Counted from the first letter of the stretch, positions 1 through 10,225 are shown. The stretch: 64,000 nucleotides of DNA from Vigna angularis (GCF_016808095.1 NC_068970.1:52416130-52480129), one strand, 5' to 3'. Notes: generated by a model not told the origin, from the sequence alone. Program-made: numbers and translations.

Positions 1-26
1 TTCTGTGTTGACGAAATTAAACAAAC

Positions 27-93
27 CTGTATTGAGAAGCGTGCCGTCCAAGTCAAGGATAACACATCTAATCAACTTCTTTGCAACCGACAT
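27..93 (-). CDS. FHY: FMN hydrolase/riboflavin kinase, first exon only (partial)
   Basis: This is the first coding exon of a gene that continues off the left edge. It runs from an ATG at 93 to a GT donor at 26/25 (CAG|GTTTGT), giving 22 codons plus one base. Residues 12-20 read VILDLDGTL. This is the HAD-superfamily motif I, whose first Asp is the phosphoryl nucleophile and second Asp the general acid. The short basic lead followed by CVILDLDGT matches the N terminus I recall for the plant bifunctional FMN hydrolase/riboflavin kinase, a HAD phosphatase fused to a riboflavin kinase in flavin metabolism. Other HAD phosphatases share this motif, so the family is firm and the exact gene is inferred. 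Nearby APC4 and sphingosine kinase genes, as in Arabidopsis, support the call. Confidence 0.65.
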
Positions 94-864
94 TTTCTCA
101 ATGGAATTGAGCTCAGAGAATCCTTATTTGAATCGAACGAGAACGAAGAGAGTGAAGGAGACGCGCCAAAGAGACTGTTGAAAAGCGTGGTTAGAGTTCA
201 CAGTGGAAGCCTGTTCGCTGCAATTGCGCTTTGTGTGACAGAGCGAGAAAACCTTTGGAGTTCTCCAGAGAGCAGGAAGAACATGGTTGTTTACACACGA
301 TTATGACCATGCCGGCACGTTAGCTTTTCTTTTGGCATTACTGCTTGCTTATTTCTTTCACCAACTAAATTAACAATTACTTTGTTTTATTAATATTTTT
401 TATCTTCTTTTTTAAAAATTATAATAACTTCTTACTGAATATATTTAAATTTAAATTATCAAACCAAGTTAATTTAAGTTATAAAAGAATAAAGATAACC
501 ATAGTTGTTAGATTTATTAATTTAATACTAAATGGTTTTGATTAATTGTAACCTAAAATGAATAACAGGGACAGACATTATAAAGTGTTTTTTTCACTCG
601 TTCACGATGGAAATTCTTGAAGAGAAATTAATCTGTATATCGAATTTCAATTTTTTTTATAATAATATGTTGTAGGAATAAAAAACTATAAAGAAATAAT
701 AGAATTTTAAGAATCTACAATTGTAAATTACTTAAGATTTTATTAAGAAAAAAAAATTAAAAATTCTAAATGTAAATTAAGAGGATTTTAAGTTTTGTCA
801 AAAAAGTAAAAATCTCTTCCTCTTTATTTTTTATTTAAAGATATTTTTTTTATTTTAACATATA
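94..864. other. Leader and upstream region of the FMN hydrolase-like gene
   Basis: Bases 94-330 are less AT-rich than what follows and would hold the 5' leader and core promoter of the minus-strand gene. No clear TATA box could be assigned. Bases 340-864 are AT-rich with poly-A and poly-T runs. I see no gene or defined repeat in them. Confidence 0.35.
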
Positions 865-1380
865 GGGTAGGATGACAACGGATCGGGTCGGGTACGGATA
901 GTATCTACTCGCAACCCGACTCGACAAGAAAATATTCGACCCGTTACTCGCACGGATACCGGCTTAAAAAATATTTGCAGTATTTTAAAACCCGCGGATA
1001 CCCGTAGATACCCGCAAATATTTAAAAAAATATATTTTTATAAATTATTAAAATAAAATTACAAAAAATATATAAAATCTAATATAAATTAAATTAAATA
1101 TAAACTATTTTAATTAAATTTAATCTTATAAAATATAAATTAATGTTAATTTTAATTAAAGTTAATTTAATAAATATAAATTAAATCTTTATTTTTGTTT
1201 TTTGCGAGTAGCAGATATCCGCACATACAGATAGTATAATACCTGCATCCGACTCGTTTATAAGTAGATATTAAAATACCTGCTCCCGTAGCCCGTAGGT
1301 AGTAAATACCTGCAGATACCAACTATTTGTTGCCTATTTTATCTGCGAATATCTACGGGCGCGAATTTTTTTGCTATCCC
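865..1380. mobile_element. GGGTA-rich fold-back repeat, probable non-autonomous DNA element
   Basis: Both ends are rich in copies of CGGGTA/TACCCG (for example cgggtcgggtacgg near 887 and cccgcggatacccg near 991), in opposite orientation at the two ends. The middle is AT-only. The left edge reads gggtaggatgacaac. The right edge, reverse-complemented, reads gggatagcaaaaa, so the outermost bases form an imperfect inverted repeat. No ORF is present. Dispersed repeats with stacked GGGTA motifs are common in plant genomes. The superfamily cannot be fixed, because the flanking duplication is ambiguous in AT-rich sequence. Confidence 0.5.
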
Positions 1381-2032
1381 TAATATAGGGTGTCATCAAA
1401 GAGTAGATATTGTTCTTCCATGATAAAAATACACTATAGATACTTCACAATAAATTCTTTGTTCTACTTTTCGATCTTTAATATAAATTGCTCAGGTTCA
1501 AGTATTATTTGAGTATGAGAAAAGACTAATAAACGTTTTACTAATATATATACGTAATTAGTTCTTATCAATATCATTTATATTAGGGTTTATGGGTTTT
1601 TACTTTATTAAATTTGAACCACATAAATTATTACCTTAATTAACTTGTTATGTTATGTTTTAACTTTTATTTTTTTCCAATTTCACTTTATTATCGCTAA
1701 GCTTAACCACCATGTTCTTGCCAAGATGATGTGGTGTTGTCTAGGAGATTTTAGTCATTTGTTAGACAATTTGAGATGATATCAAGCATGTACTCATAAT
1801 AGTTTGAGATGTATGGGTCGAAATAATCTTAAATAAGATGTTAGATATATATAGTACATATGTTATATGTTTGTCATCGTATTTTCATCGATATGGAAAA
1901 AAAGGATTAATTTTGGTTGATGTTAGTCTTTACAATTAAATTAAAGGTGTTTCTCAACTAACATTAATATAATGTAACTATTGCTTAATAAATATTAGTT
2001 AGAATTTTTTTATCAATGCTAACATGACATTT
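1381..2032. other. AT-rich intergenic stretch
   Basis: No ORF, splice pattern or clear repeat was recognised. The part near 1,938-1,985 weakly resembles the sequence just right of the Mutator-like element, near 8,080. Confidence 0.4.
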
Positions 2033-2041
2033 TTTATTTAA

Positions 2042-2454
2042 GGGTTAAATATATTTTTAATATCTAAATTTGTATGCAAAAGTAGAATTCGTTTTTGTCT
2101 CAAACTTTGATATAATTTGATGTCATAACTTAAAAAATGAATAGTTATAGTTATTTTAATCTAGGCTTAATAGTTTACTTGGTCTCTATGTTAAGTGATT
2201 TTTTTCAGTTTAGTACTCGTTTTTAAAAATGTATACATTGGGTCCAAAGTTGTCAAAGTTGTATGAATCAAGTCTTTTTCGTTAAATTGACAGAAAAGGA
2301 GTTAACTCTCAACTAACGTGGTGAAAGAATATGCATTTTTTCTTCTCTCTCCTATGCTTTTCCTGTAATGCTCCAACTTTCTCTCTCTTTTCTGTATCTT
2401 TAAGAAATACTTTTTTTCTCTCTCCTTTTTTTTCACCAAACTCATCCTCCACTT
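2042..2454 (+). repeat. Left terminal inverted repeat of the Mutator-like element
   Basis: This 413-bp arm pairs with the complement of 7,812-8,067 followed by 3,902-4,097. Matching landmarks include gcttaatagtttacttggt, the pyrimidine run around 2,336-2,420 and the terminal block catcctccactt at 2,443-2,454. Confidence 0.8.
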
Positions 2455-3901
2455 CCTCAAACTCTCTTATTTCCTTTCAGTCCACAATCAATCCCGTGAG
2501 TTTCCATGGGTTTGTCTCAATTCTATTTTAAATTTTCAATTGAAATCTGTTCTAGAGATTTCCTTTGATCATTGCAATTAATAAGTTGAAGAAGATTTCC
2601 AGTTTTGAAGGTTGGGAAATAAGACCCGAGTTTTGTTTTTGCCTTATTTCGTTCTTCTATTCCTTCCTTTGGTGTCTGTGCTAAGTTATTCCTGATTTTT
2701 GTTGCCTTCGCAGATACATTTTTCGTGAGGAAAAAGGGGTTTTGAAGCTCTAAACTTTCTGCTTGTCCTGTAATTATAGAGATGATTGTTGCTTGCTTGG
2801 GTGTAAAGACTGAGTTTATATCCATCGTCATTGATAGAAGCTTTGAAATGTCATTATTACTTGAATTTTCAACATAGATTTACATTTTCCATAGCTTCAG
2901 AACTAAAAATCTCGGCAATTTTCCTACAGCCATAAACAAAGTTTTGGTCGAACCTGATTTAGGTGAGAGAAACTAATGTACTTAATCAAAATTAGAACTG
3001 AATAAATTGATTCTAATCACAACCTTGCAATCTTGGTCGGAACAATTAATTTAGTTTTGATGTTCATATGTTCTTGCTATTGCTCTCTCATTTCTCTCTT
3101 CATAATTTCCTACAGGAAAACGAAAAATCCCCTTGGTTTCAAAAGGAATTGATTCATGTTCTAGTTAGTGTTAATTTTATAAGGTAAACATCCAGTTTTT
3201 TTGGATCTTTTTGGCGTAACTCGTGTTTTTGGTGCTCTTCATAATCTCAACCGCTCACAATACAATCTTAGTGTAGCTTTTGAAGAGACGAGGCATTGAG
3301 TAAAATCGCCCAAGACCAGTTGAATTGAATCGATTGATGCCTCATTTTCACATTATCGTAACTGTCTTGTGGAAATATTGAATTTAAACCTCTTTTTTCC
3401 TTGTGCACCGAACATTTCCACTGTCTTTGGTTCCTCTCCCTCTTGTTATTGTTATCATCCATTTTTGTCTTGACCCAAATATAGAAGATGCTCACAATGT
3501 ATTTTTTTTGTTCAGAATCCATGGACCATTTGATGCATAAATCCTGTTAAATAGTGTAGTAACCTCAGTTAATTGAGATGTGAACGAGAGAGTTATTGTC
3601 TATGTTTCTGAAGGAACACAAATCCAATTTCAATTTTAATTTAAAAATGTAGCAATTTGAAGGACTAAATCTTAGTTTTAATTATTTTTATGGTAGCTAG
3701 TAGTTAAATTAACCTAGTATGGTGATGATGACGATGATGATGCAAGGAAAGGTTGAAGAAATGGAGAAAGATTCAAGTATTTGAAGCAATAACACATTGT
3801 TTGGTGCTAGAGATAAAAATGGAAGGGATAGGTCGTTGCTGTTGAGGGCGAGTTCCGATGGCGCTAGATAGGGAACGACATCGGATTTGGTCGTTGCTAT
3901 T
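2455..3901. other. Interior of the Mutator-like element
   Basis: These 1.45 kb lie between the two inverted arms. Short open frames occur on the minus strand (2,523-2,831 and 3,268-3,522). They show no recognisable domain and no convincing codon bias. The composition is less AT-biased than the surroundings, and the right part has a GC-richer patch near 3,840-3,880. It could be host sequence captured by the element, but no parent gene was recognised. Confidence 0.4.
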
Positions 3902-4097
3902 AAGTGGAGGATGTGTTTGGTGAAAAAAATGAAAGTGAGAAAAAAAAGTATTTCATAAAGATATAGAAAAGAGAGAAAAAGTTGGGTGATTGCACGAAAA
4001 GGAGAGGAGAGAGAAGAAAAGGTGCAAATTCCTTCGTCGCGTCAGCTAGGAGATAACTTCGTTTCTGCCAATTTAACGGAAGGGACTTGATTCATAT
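3902..4097 (-). repeat. Right TIR of the Mutator-like element, inner part
   Basis: Reverse-complemented, this stretch aligns with 2,260-2,454 of the left arm (for example atgaatcaagtc and gaaatactttttttctc). It is the inner part of the right arm, cut off from the outer part by the LTR-retroelement insertion. Confidence 0.75.
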
Positions 4098-4114
4098 TGT
4101 TCCTGCATATAATA

Positions 4115-4618
4115 TGTAGGACCGAGAGACGTACCTTTCTGACGTGACTTTCCTGCTTTCCAATGCTTGAGTTGCTTGCTCCGCTTGGTTGCACTCTTGA
4201 CCAGGGGAAGGTACCTGCAAAAGGAACTCTGACGCTCAAGTTAGGAGCGATTTAATGAATTATTTATCACAATTGAGTATTTGAGTTCTGGTCGAACGTA
4301 AGTAGAACGTACCTGACTTTTGGCCTTGACCTTATATTTATAAGTGTCTCATGGATCCTAAACTAGCACATATTCAATAAAATAAAAACAGACTTACCTT
4401 TAGATTCAGTTAGCTACTGATAAACAACTCACCAATATCTCTAATCAGGTATCTTTGATTACTTTATTGTCTGCTGGACTATTAGCCCAATAATAACTTA
4501 AATGTTGGCCCAATTATGGCCCAACATTTGTTGTAGCAGATGGACCGAACGACCTTGAGTGGATGAACCGAGCGGCATTGATTGGATGGACCGAACAACT
4601 CATATTGTATACCATACA
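4115..4618 (-). repeat. 3' LTR of the gag-only retroelement
   Basis: This is a 504-base copy of the repeat at 7,301-7,806. It has TG and CA at its ends as read on the plus strand. Since the element reads leftwards, this copy is the 3' LTR. It contains several gaccgaacgacc-like short repeats near its right end. Confidence 0.85.
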
Positions 4619-4633
4619 TATGCCCCCAAAGTA
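4619..4633 (-). other. Polypurine tract
   Basis: On the minus strand this reads actttgggggcata, immediately inside the 3' LTR. That is the expected place and composition of the plus-strand primer of a plant LTR retroelement. Confidence 0.6.
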
Positions 4634-4892
4634 TGAGTTAACCGTTCGAATTTAGCCAAGGTTAAGTATAAGAATTATATGCGCTTGGGAGAGGTGTTTC
4701 CTGTTGTATTGGGGAGGTTGTTTTGATTGTACTTTAAGTCGTTGCTTTTTAGAACTTTTTCTTGTGAGGCCGAATAGCCGGATACCTTTGAGCCCGAGTG
4801 GTCGAATACCTGTGAGGCCGGATAGCCGAATGTCTAATCACTTGAGGCCATGGAAGGCTGAGCAGTATAGGCCGAATGACCGAATATCACTC

Positions 4893-5130
4893 GGTCTTTG
4901 ACTTAGGAGTTCCTGAAGAACTTCCTAGTGAGAGGGCTTTATCTCTCGGCTTTGACCTAGGAGTTCCTGGGGAACTTCCTAGTGAGAGGGCTTTACCTCT
5001 TGGCTTTGACCTAGGAGTTCCTGGAGAACTTTCTAGTGAGAGAGTTTTACGTGTCGACTTTGACCTAAGAGTTCCTTGAGAACTTCCTAGTGAGAGGGCT
5101 TTACCTCTCGGCTTTGACCTAGGAATTCAT
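4893..5130. repeat. 54-bp tandem repeat inside the retroelement
   Basis: About four and a half copies of a 54-base unit containing tttgacctaggagttcctg and aacttcctagtgagaggg. The unit length is a multiple of three, so an open frame runs through it on the plus strand. That frame is opposite to gag, and I do not regard it as a gene. Confidence 0.75.
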
Positions 5131-5139
5131 TGAAAATGA

Positions 5140-5765
5140 TCTTTAGGTTTCTTGGACGAGAACGAGAGTTCACTCAGAACGTTCATCACCACTCGGTTTA
5201 GGACCAGGAGTTTGTCGGACAACATTCCCTGGGTTTTGATGAGACTTTTCCGGTCGGATTAGGACAAGAGTGAGAGTTCACGAAGAGCGTTCCTCAACGC
5301 TTGGTGTATGACGAGAGTGAGAGTTCACGGAGAAAGTTCCTCACCGCTCGGATTAGGACCAGGGGTTCTCGAAGAGCGTTCCCTGAGTTTTGTGGACAAG
5401 AGTGAGAGTTCACTCATAAAGTTCCTCACTGCTCGATTTAAGACCAGAAGTTTGTCAGACAACATTCCCTGGGTTTTGATGAGACTTTGTCGGTCGAATT
5501 AGGACGAGAGTGAGAGTTAACAGAGAGTGTTCCTCACCGTTCAGTTTATGACGAAAGTGAGAGTTCACGGAGAACGTTTCTCACTGCTCGGTTTAGAACC
5601 AGGGGTTCTCAGAGAGCATTCCCTAGGTTTTGTGGATGAGAGTGAGAGTTAACGGAGAACGTTCCTCACCGTTCGGTTTATGACGAGAGTGAGAGTTCAC
5701 GGAGAACATTCGTCATCGCTCGGTTTAGGACGAGGGGTTCTCGGAGAACGTTCCTTGGGTTTTGT
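5140..5765. repeat. Second tandem-repeat family inside the retroelement
   Basis: Roughly seven degenerate copies of a unit of about 80-90 bases. The units share gacgagagtgagagttcac, gaacgttcctcacc and gctcggtttaggaccagg. The array fills the space where pol would sit in an autonomous element. Tandem repeats in the 3' non-coding part are known for Tat/Ogre-lineage elements. Confidence 0.7.
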
Positions 5766-5948
5766 TTGTACCGCCATGCAACCTGTGATTAAATGGAAAT
5801 TGTCTGGCTTTATTCATACCAAAAGTGTAAGCACGTAAGTCTTGTCAAAAGAATTTATTCGAAATAAAACATCACATCAAAATTCAACTAAAGTAAACGT
5901 GCGATGAGTTGCATTCCAAGTGTTAGGAAGGACTCTTTATTATATTTT

Positions 5949-7083
5949 CTAATTGATATGTCCCCGAACCAAGCGGTCAGGGTTGCGACTGCGGCTGCGA
6001 CTTCGCCTATGTCTTCGTTCTTCTTTTCTATATTGTCGTTCGGTACTTCTCCGTGGAGATCTTCTTGATGAGCTTCTTATCTGCGGTCGTTCCTCCTTCA
6101 CGTACCTATGGAGATGTCCCGCACGAATAACTGCTTCGATCTTATCTTTGAGTGTTACACACTCTTCGGTAATATGTCCCAAGTTTTGATGATATTGGCA
6201 ATGCTTTCCTCCATTAGTATTTTTAGGTGAATGAAGCTTTCTTACCGAAAGAAGTTCAGCACTAATGGCTTCCTCAAGGATTTTTTTCCCTAGGTTCATT
6301 AACAGTTGTGTAATGATCAAATTTAGGCGTTCGGGGGGAAGTCTTATAGTCGAACGCTCGTCTGTCGTCCTTTCTAATTTCGCCTACAAAAGCTTCTTGT
6401 TGTTGTTTTTCCCTTGAGCTCCTCATGTCCTCAATACGAATAAACTTAGCCATCCTTTCTTGAGGTTCGTCCATAGTTCTTGGTGGACGGGCGTATAACT
6501 TTTCAGCAAAATATCCTAGTTTTAAGCATGAAGGCAAATTGCTGATGATAAAAGTGTGATTAACATCTTTAACTCCCCATGCGGTTTCATTATACCTTTT
6601 CATGAAGGCTTTCAAGGTATCGTCCTTCTCCTGTTTGGTGTTTACCAATTCCGTCGGTGTCATCTCTTGTCTCCGATTGGAGGTGCATTGCCTCCTGAAG
6701 AGAGTTTCCCCGATAGCGAAACAATCTACCGTGTTCGGGAGAAGAGTGTTGTACCATTCCAATGCCTCCTCCTTGAGTGATAACGAGAAGACTCTACATA
6801 TGACCGGATCACTGTCCGTATAGAACGTCATTGCGTTGGTGAAGATTATGAGATGATCATCCGGGTCAGTCGAGCCATCATACTTCTCTAATGCCAGAGG
6901 AGTTTTTTCTGGCATAGGAGTTTGCATGATGGCCGTCGTGAACAGAAGTAAACTGGTAGGTCGAACGGTTTGCAAGGGCGTTGGTTCCCTTCCACGACCG
7001 TTTGGGATGGTGTGATTATGGCTTGCATCTACGCTTGTGATTCTGGTTGGCATTCGACACCGAATGTTTGGCGGATTGCTCAT
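5949..7083 (-). pseudogene. gag: Degraded gag gene of the nested retroelement
   Basis: Two overlapping minus-strand frames cover a gag protein. Frame one (7,083-6,274) holds the retrotransposon gag domain, with the typical KYDGSTDPDDHL stretch followed by an EALEWYNTL-type motif. Frame two (6,320-5,949) holds a zinc-knuckle-like motif, CQYHQNLGHITEEC, and an Arg/Ser-rich basic tail suited to RNA binding. The change of frame near 6,280-6,320 is a break, so the copy is probably not functional. Gag forms the particle that packages element RNA. The sequence style suggests the Tat/Athila branch of Ty3/gypsy. Nothing resembling pol follows. Confidence 0.75.
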
Positions 7084-7261
7084 GACGACCTCGTTCGGCC
7101 CTCAATGCTGCAATCTCCTTTTCGTGCTTCCGTTGCATCTCCAACAAATGTGCTTGCATCTGCGCTTGCATCTATGCTTGTATCTCTCTGATCAACTCTC
7201 TGGTGCTTTGTTGCTCCGACATATTTCTCGTGGTCACCATTGGGTTTCTTCTGCTTGCTCT

Positions 7262-7300
7262 CGGCCACACGGTGGGCAACAAAATTTTTTGGTAGGAATT
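7262..7300 (-). other. Primer-binding-site region of the retroelement
   Basis: Just inside the 5' LTR the minus strand reads ttgttgcccaccgtgtggcc. This resembles the GGCGCCCACCGTGGGGC-type binding site I recall from several plant gypsy elements, with substitutions. The primer tRNA was not determined. Confidence 0.45.
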
Positions 7301-7806
7301 TGTAGGACCGAGAAACGTACCTTTCCTGACGTGACTCTCCTGTTTTCCAATACTTGAGTCGCTTGCTCCGCTCGCTTGCACTCTTGACCAGGGGGAAGGT
7401 ACCTACAAAAGGCACTCTGACGCTTAAGTTAGGAGCGGTTTTGTGAATTGTTTATCACAATTGAGTATTTGAGTTCTAGTCGAGCGGAAGTAGAACGTAC
7501 CTGGCTTTTGACCTTGACTTTATATTTATAAGTGTCTCATGGATCCTAAACTAGCAAAGATCCAATAAAATAAAAACAGATTTACCTATAGATTCGATTA
7601 GCTACTGATAAACAACTCACCAATATCTTTAATTAGATATCTTTGATTTCTTTATCTTCTGTTGGACTATTGGCCAAATAATAACTTAAACGCTGGCCCA
7701 ATTATGGCCCAACATTTGTTGTAGCGGATGGACCGAACGACCCTGAGTGGATGAACCGAGCGACCTTGATTGGATAGACCGAACGTCCCATATTGTATAC
7801 CATACA
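7301..7806 (-). repeat. 5' LTR of the gag-only retroelement
   Basis: This 506-base copy matches 4,115-4,618. Its right end abuts catac, the 5-bp flank, and then the outer part of the MULE right arm. That adjacency proves the retroelement is the younger insertion. Confidence 0.85.
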
Positions 7807-7811
7807 CATAC

Positions 7812-8067
7812 AATTTTGACAACTTTGGGACCCAATGTATGCACTTTTAAAACGGGGTACTAAACTGAAAAAAACCACTTAACATAGGAACCAAGTAAGC
7901 TATTAAACCTTTAATCTAATTATGTTTTTTTTTAACACATTAAAAATTGTATTCATTAAATTAATATGACTATATCCATTCATTTTTCAAATTTAGATAC
8001 CAAAATTTAGGACAAGGATAAATTCTAATTTCATATCTAAATTTAGAAATTAAAAAATATTTAACCC
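7812..8067 (-). repeat. Right TIR of the Mutator-like element, outer part
   Basis: Reverse-complemented, it aligns with the first 230 bases of the left arm and ends at the element terminus GGGTTAAATAT. It is about 40 bases longer than the matching left segment because of indels around 7,920-7,960. Confidence 0.75.
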
Positions 8068-8076
8068 TTTATTTAA

Positions 8077-8589
8077 TATAAATTAAAGTTTCTCAATCAA
8101 TATTAATAATATTTATTTTAAAACTAATATCATTAAACTCTACTTATATCCAACTAAATTTTACTTTATGATTTTTGTCAATATTCCTTTCTACTAATAT
8201 GGATGATAGTACATATCTCAAGATATTAATTCATTGAAATTTACGAACATTATTTACATGTTGTAAAAAATAAAGACAAAATTTTAAGGGTTAAAGTATG
8301 CATTTATATTAAAAAAATTGGATTTATCTACAACAAAAATCCATAAATAATGGTAAAAACTTGTGAATAATTAATATTTGTTCACGGATTATCCACGATA
8401 TGTAAGTAATTTTGGTATAGGTAAAATTTTTATGGGTTTTTTATCCGTTAAAAGCAGTAATCTATTGGTAATACATACGAACAACCATTTTTGGATAACT
8501 TTCCACCATTCACATTTCGTAGGTAATACATATGGAATCCATCCATGAGTTTTTAAGATCAAACTTAATGAACATGGTTATGTAGAGTA
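8077..8589. other. AT-rich spacer right of the MULE
   Basis: No gene or defined element was recognised. It is bounded by the MULE target duplication on the left and the copia remnant on the right. Confidence 0.35.
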
Positions 8590-9845
8590 ATACAAAGCCA
8601 ACTTGGTGGCCAAAAGCTATGTTCAAAGGTATGGAATAAATTACATAGAGGTATTTACACCCGTTGCTAGACTTGACACAGTGAGATTGCTATTAGCATT
8701 GGCGACTCAAAATGCATGAGATGTATTTCAACACTATGTAAAGAATGCCTTCTTGCATGGTGATCTTCAAGAAGAGGTATATGTATAACAACCAATAGGT
8801 TTCATACAAAAAGGTAGAGAAACTCAAATTACCAACTCCAGAAAGCTTGAAACAGGCCCCACGAGCTTGGTATAGTAAAATTGACACATATTTTTCCAAA
8901 GAACAATTCAACCGACACTTTGTTCACCAAAAGAATTTAAGATAATATTTTAGTAGTTAGTCTTTATGTTGATGGTTTACTCTTTATTGGAAATAACAAA
9001 CAAATATGTGAAGAATTTAAAAGTTCAATGAAACTATAATTTGACATGATTGATCTTGAGAAAATGAGATATTTTCTTGGAATAGAAGTTGCACAATGAA
9101 ATGTAGGAATCTTTATATGTCAAAGACGATATGCTCATGAGATATTGGCTTGGTTCAATATAACAAAAAGTAACTAAGTACGAAATTCTATTGTACCATA
9201 TATCTAAAGATGATGAAGGAGTCTCAATAGATGCTACAAAATTTAAATAAGCAATTAATAGTCTCATGTACCTCGCAGTTACTTGGCCAGATCTCATGTA
9301 TATGGTAAGCTTAATTAGTAGATACATGGCTAATCCAAATGAGTCACATATGGCTGCAATCAAGAGAACCTTAAGACATCTCAAAGGCACTACTGATTAT
9401 GGTATCTTATATCAACAAGGAATAAAGGCAAGTCTTACAACTTATAGTGACAACAATTATGCAAGAGGCTTAGATGACAAAAGAAGTACATTTGGTGCAG
9501 TTTTTTTATAATAGGCACTAGAGTTGTCTCATGAGCCTCAAAGAAACAACCTATGGTGAGTCTGTCTACAACAAAGGCCGAGTATATTGCTGCATCATTT
9601 TGTACATGTCCCTGTATTTGTTTAGTAGAATTTTAGAACATATGATATTAGTAGAAAAGGATGCCATATAAATTCTATGTAATAATAAGTCTACTATTCA
9701 GTTATCTAAAAACCTTGTCTTCCATGGAAGAAGTATATATTTTTCATTTTCTTAAAGATTTAGTGAAAGATCAATTTGTTTGTCTTGATTATAGTTCCTC
9801 TAAAGAACAATTAGCTAATGATGACAAAAACATTGAAGCTTGAGC
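8590..9845 (+). pseudogene. Decayed Ty1/copia pol: reverse transcriptase and RNase H
   Basis: Translation in shifting plus-strand frames gives copia reverse-transcriptase landmarks: FTPVARLDTVRLLLALA, NAFLHGDLQEEVYV, a YVDGLLFIGN block that replaces the usual YVDD motif, and EKMRYFLGIEV. RNase H-type sequence follows (SRYMANPNESHMAAIKR, RHLKGTTDYGILY). Stop codons and frame changes interrupt it at many points (for example after AQNA and after EEVYV), so it is a dead copy. The upstream gag, protease and integrase parts are absent. The polypurine tract and 3' LTR follow in the expected order. Confidence 0.8.
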
Positions 9846-9935
9846 AGTTTGAACGGTTTTGATGTATGCTTGGAATGGTGGAAATCAATGCAATAAGCTA
9901 TAATGCAATTATTGCATCTAGCTTAAGGGAGGAAA

Positions 9936-10039
9936 TGTTAGTTAGAATTTTTCCAACGTTTTTGCATTTTAATAAATCTCCTATATTAAAGGAAGAATTA
10001 GTCTTTATTAGTTACAGTTGTTTCTCCTAATTAAGTGGC

Positions 10040-10133
<94 letters not shown>

Positions 10134-10225
10134 GTTTAGCACGTTGTAGCATTACAAATTCTTTTATTAAAGGTTATATATGCCTTGTTTTCCTTTGAAT
10201 AAAAGACACTTTCTCTCAAAATTCA
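9936..10225 (+). repeat. 3' LTR of the copia remnant
   Basis: A purine tract (cttaagggaggaaa, 9,922-9,935) is followed by TGTTAGTTAGAATTTTTCC, the usual start of a copia LTR. The end near ttctctcaaaattca at 10,225 is an estimate. A long TA dinucleotide run lies inside it. No matching 5' LTR is present. Confidence 0.55.
10043..10130. repeat. (TA)44 microsatellite
   Basis: About 88 bases of uninterrupted TA repeat, sitting within the copia LTR. It is likely length-variable. Confidence 0.9.

Larger units (their letters stand above)
4098..7806 (-). mobile_element. Gag-only LTR retroelement (Ty3/gypsy type) nested in the MULE
   Basis: Two direct repeats of about 505 bases (4,115-4,618 and 7,301-7,806) bound the element. 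Each begins TGTAGGACCG and ends CCATACA. By hand I count about 48 differences, so they are roughly 90% identical. The element reads on the minus strand: leader, gag, tandem-repeat spacer, polypurine tract. There is no protease, reverse transcriptase, RNase H or integrase. It is therefore a non-autonomous element of the kind called TR-GAG or LARD. The 5-bp flanks are catat (4,093-4,097) and catac (7,807-7,811), an imperfect target duplication. A further 17 bases (4,098-4,114) lie between the left flank and the recognisable LTR. Confidence 0.85.
2042..8067. mobile_element. Non-autonomous Mutator-like element with long TIRs
   Basis: The element begins GGGTTAAATAT and ends ATATTTAACCC. It is flanked by a perfect 9-bp direct repeat, tttatttaa, at 2,033-2,041 and 8,068-8,076. 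A 9-bp target duplication with long inverted ends is the signature of Mutator-like elements. The left inverted repeat spans 2,042-2,454. The right one is split into 3,902-4,097 and 7,812-8,067 by a later LTR-retroelement insertion. Joined in alignment, the two arms match along their whole length with small indels. The interior (2,455-3,901) has no transposase ORF, so movement would have needed a transposase from elsewhere. Similar ends beginning GGGTTAAATAT are frequent in legume repeats, as recalled. Confidence 0.8.

Noticed and set aside
1996..2010. ttagttagaattttt matching the start of the copia LTR at 9,936
   Set aside because: The match stops after 15 bases. The rest of the LTR does not follow, so it does not establish a 5' LTR.
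2331..3522. Short ORFs inside the Mutator-like element as transposase or captured gene
   Set aside because: No transposase motif, no zinc finger and no recognisable domain.
4704..5079. Plus-strand ORF of repeated units in the retroelement
   Set aside because: It exists because the 54-bp unit is a multiple of three. It is antisense to gag and lies in the non-coding spacer.
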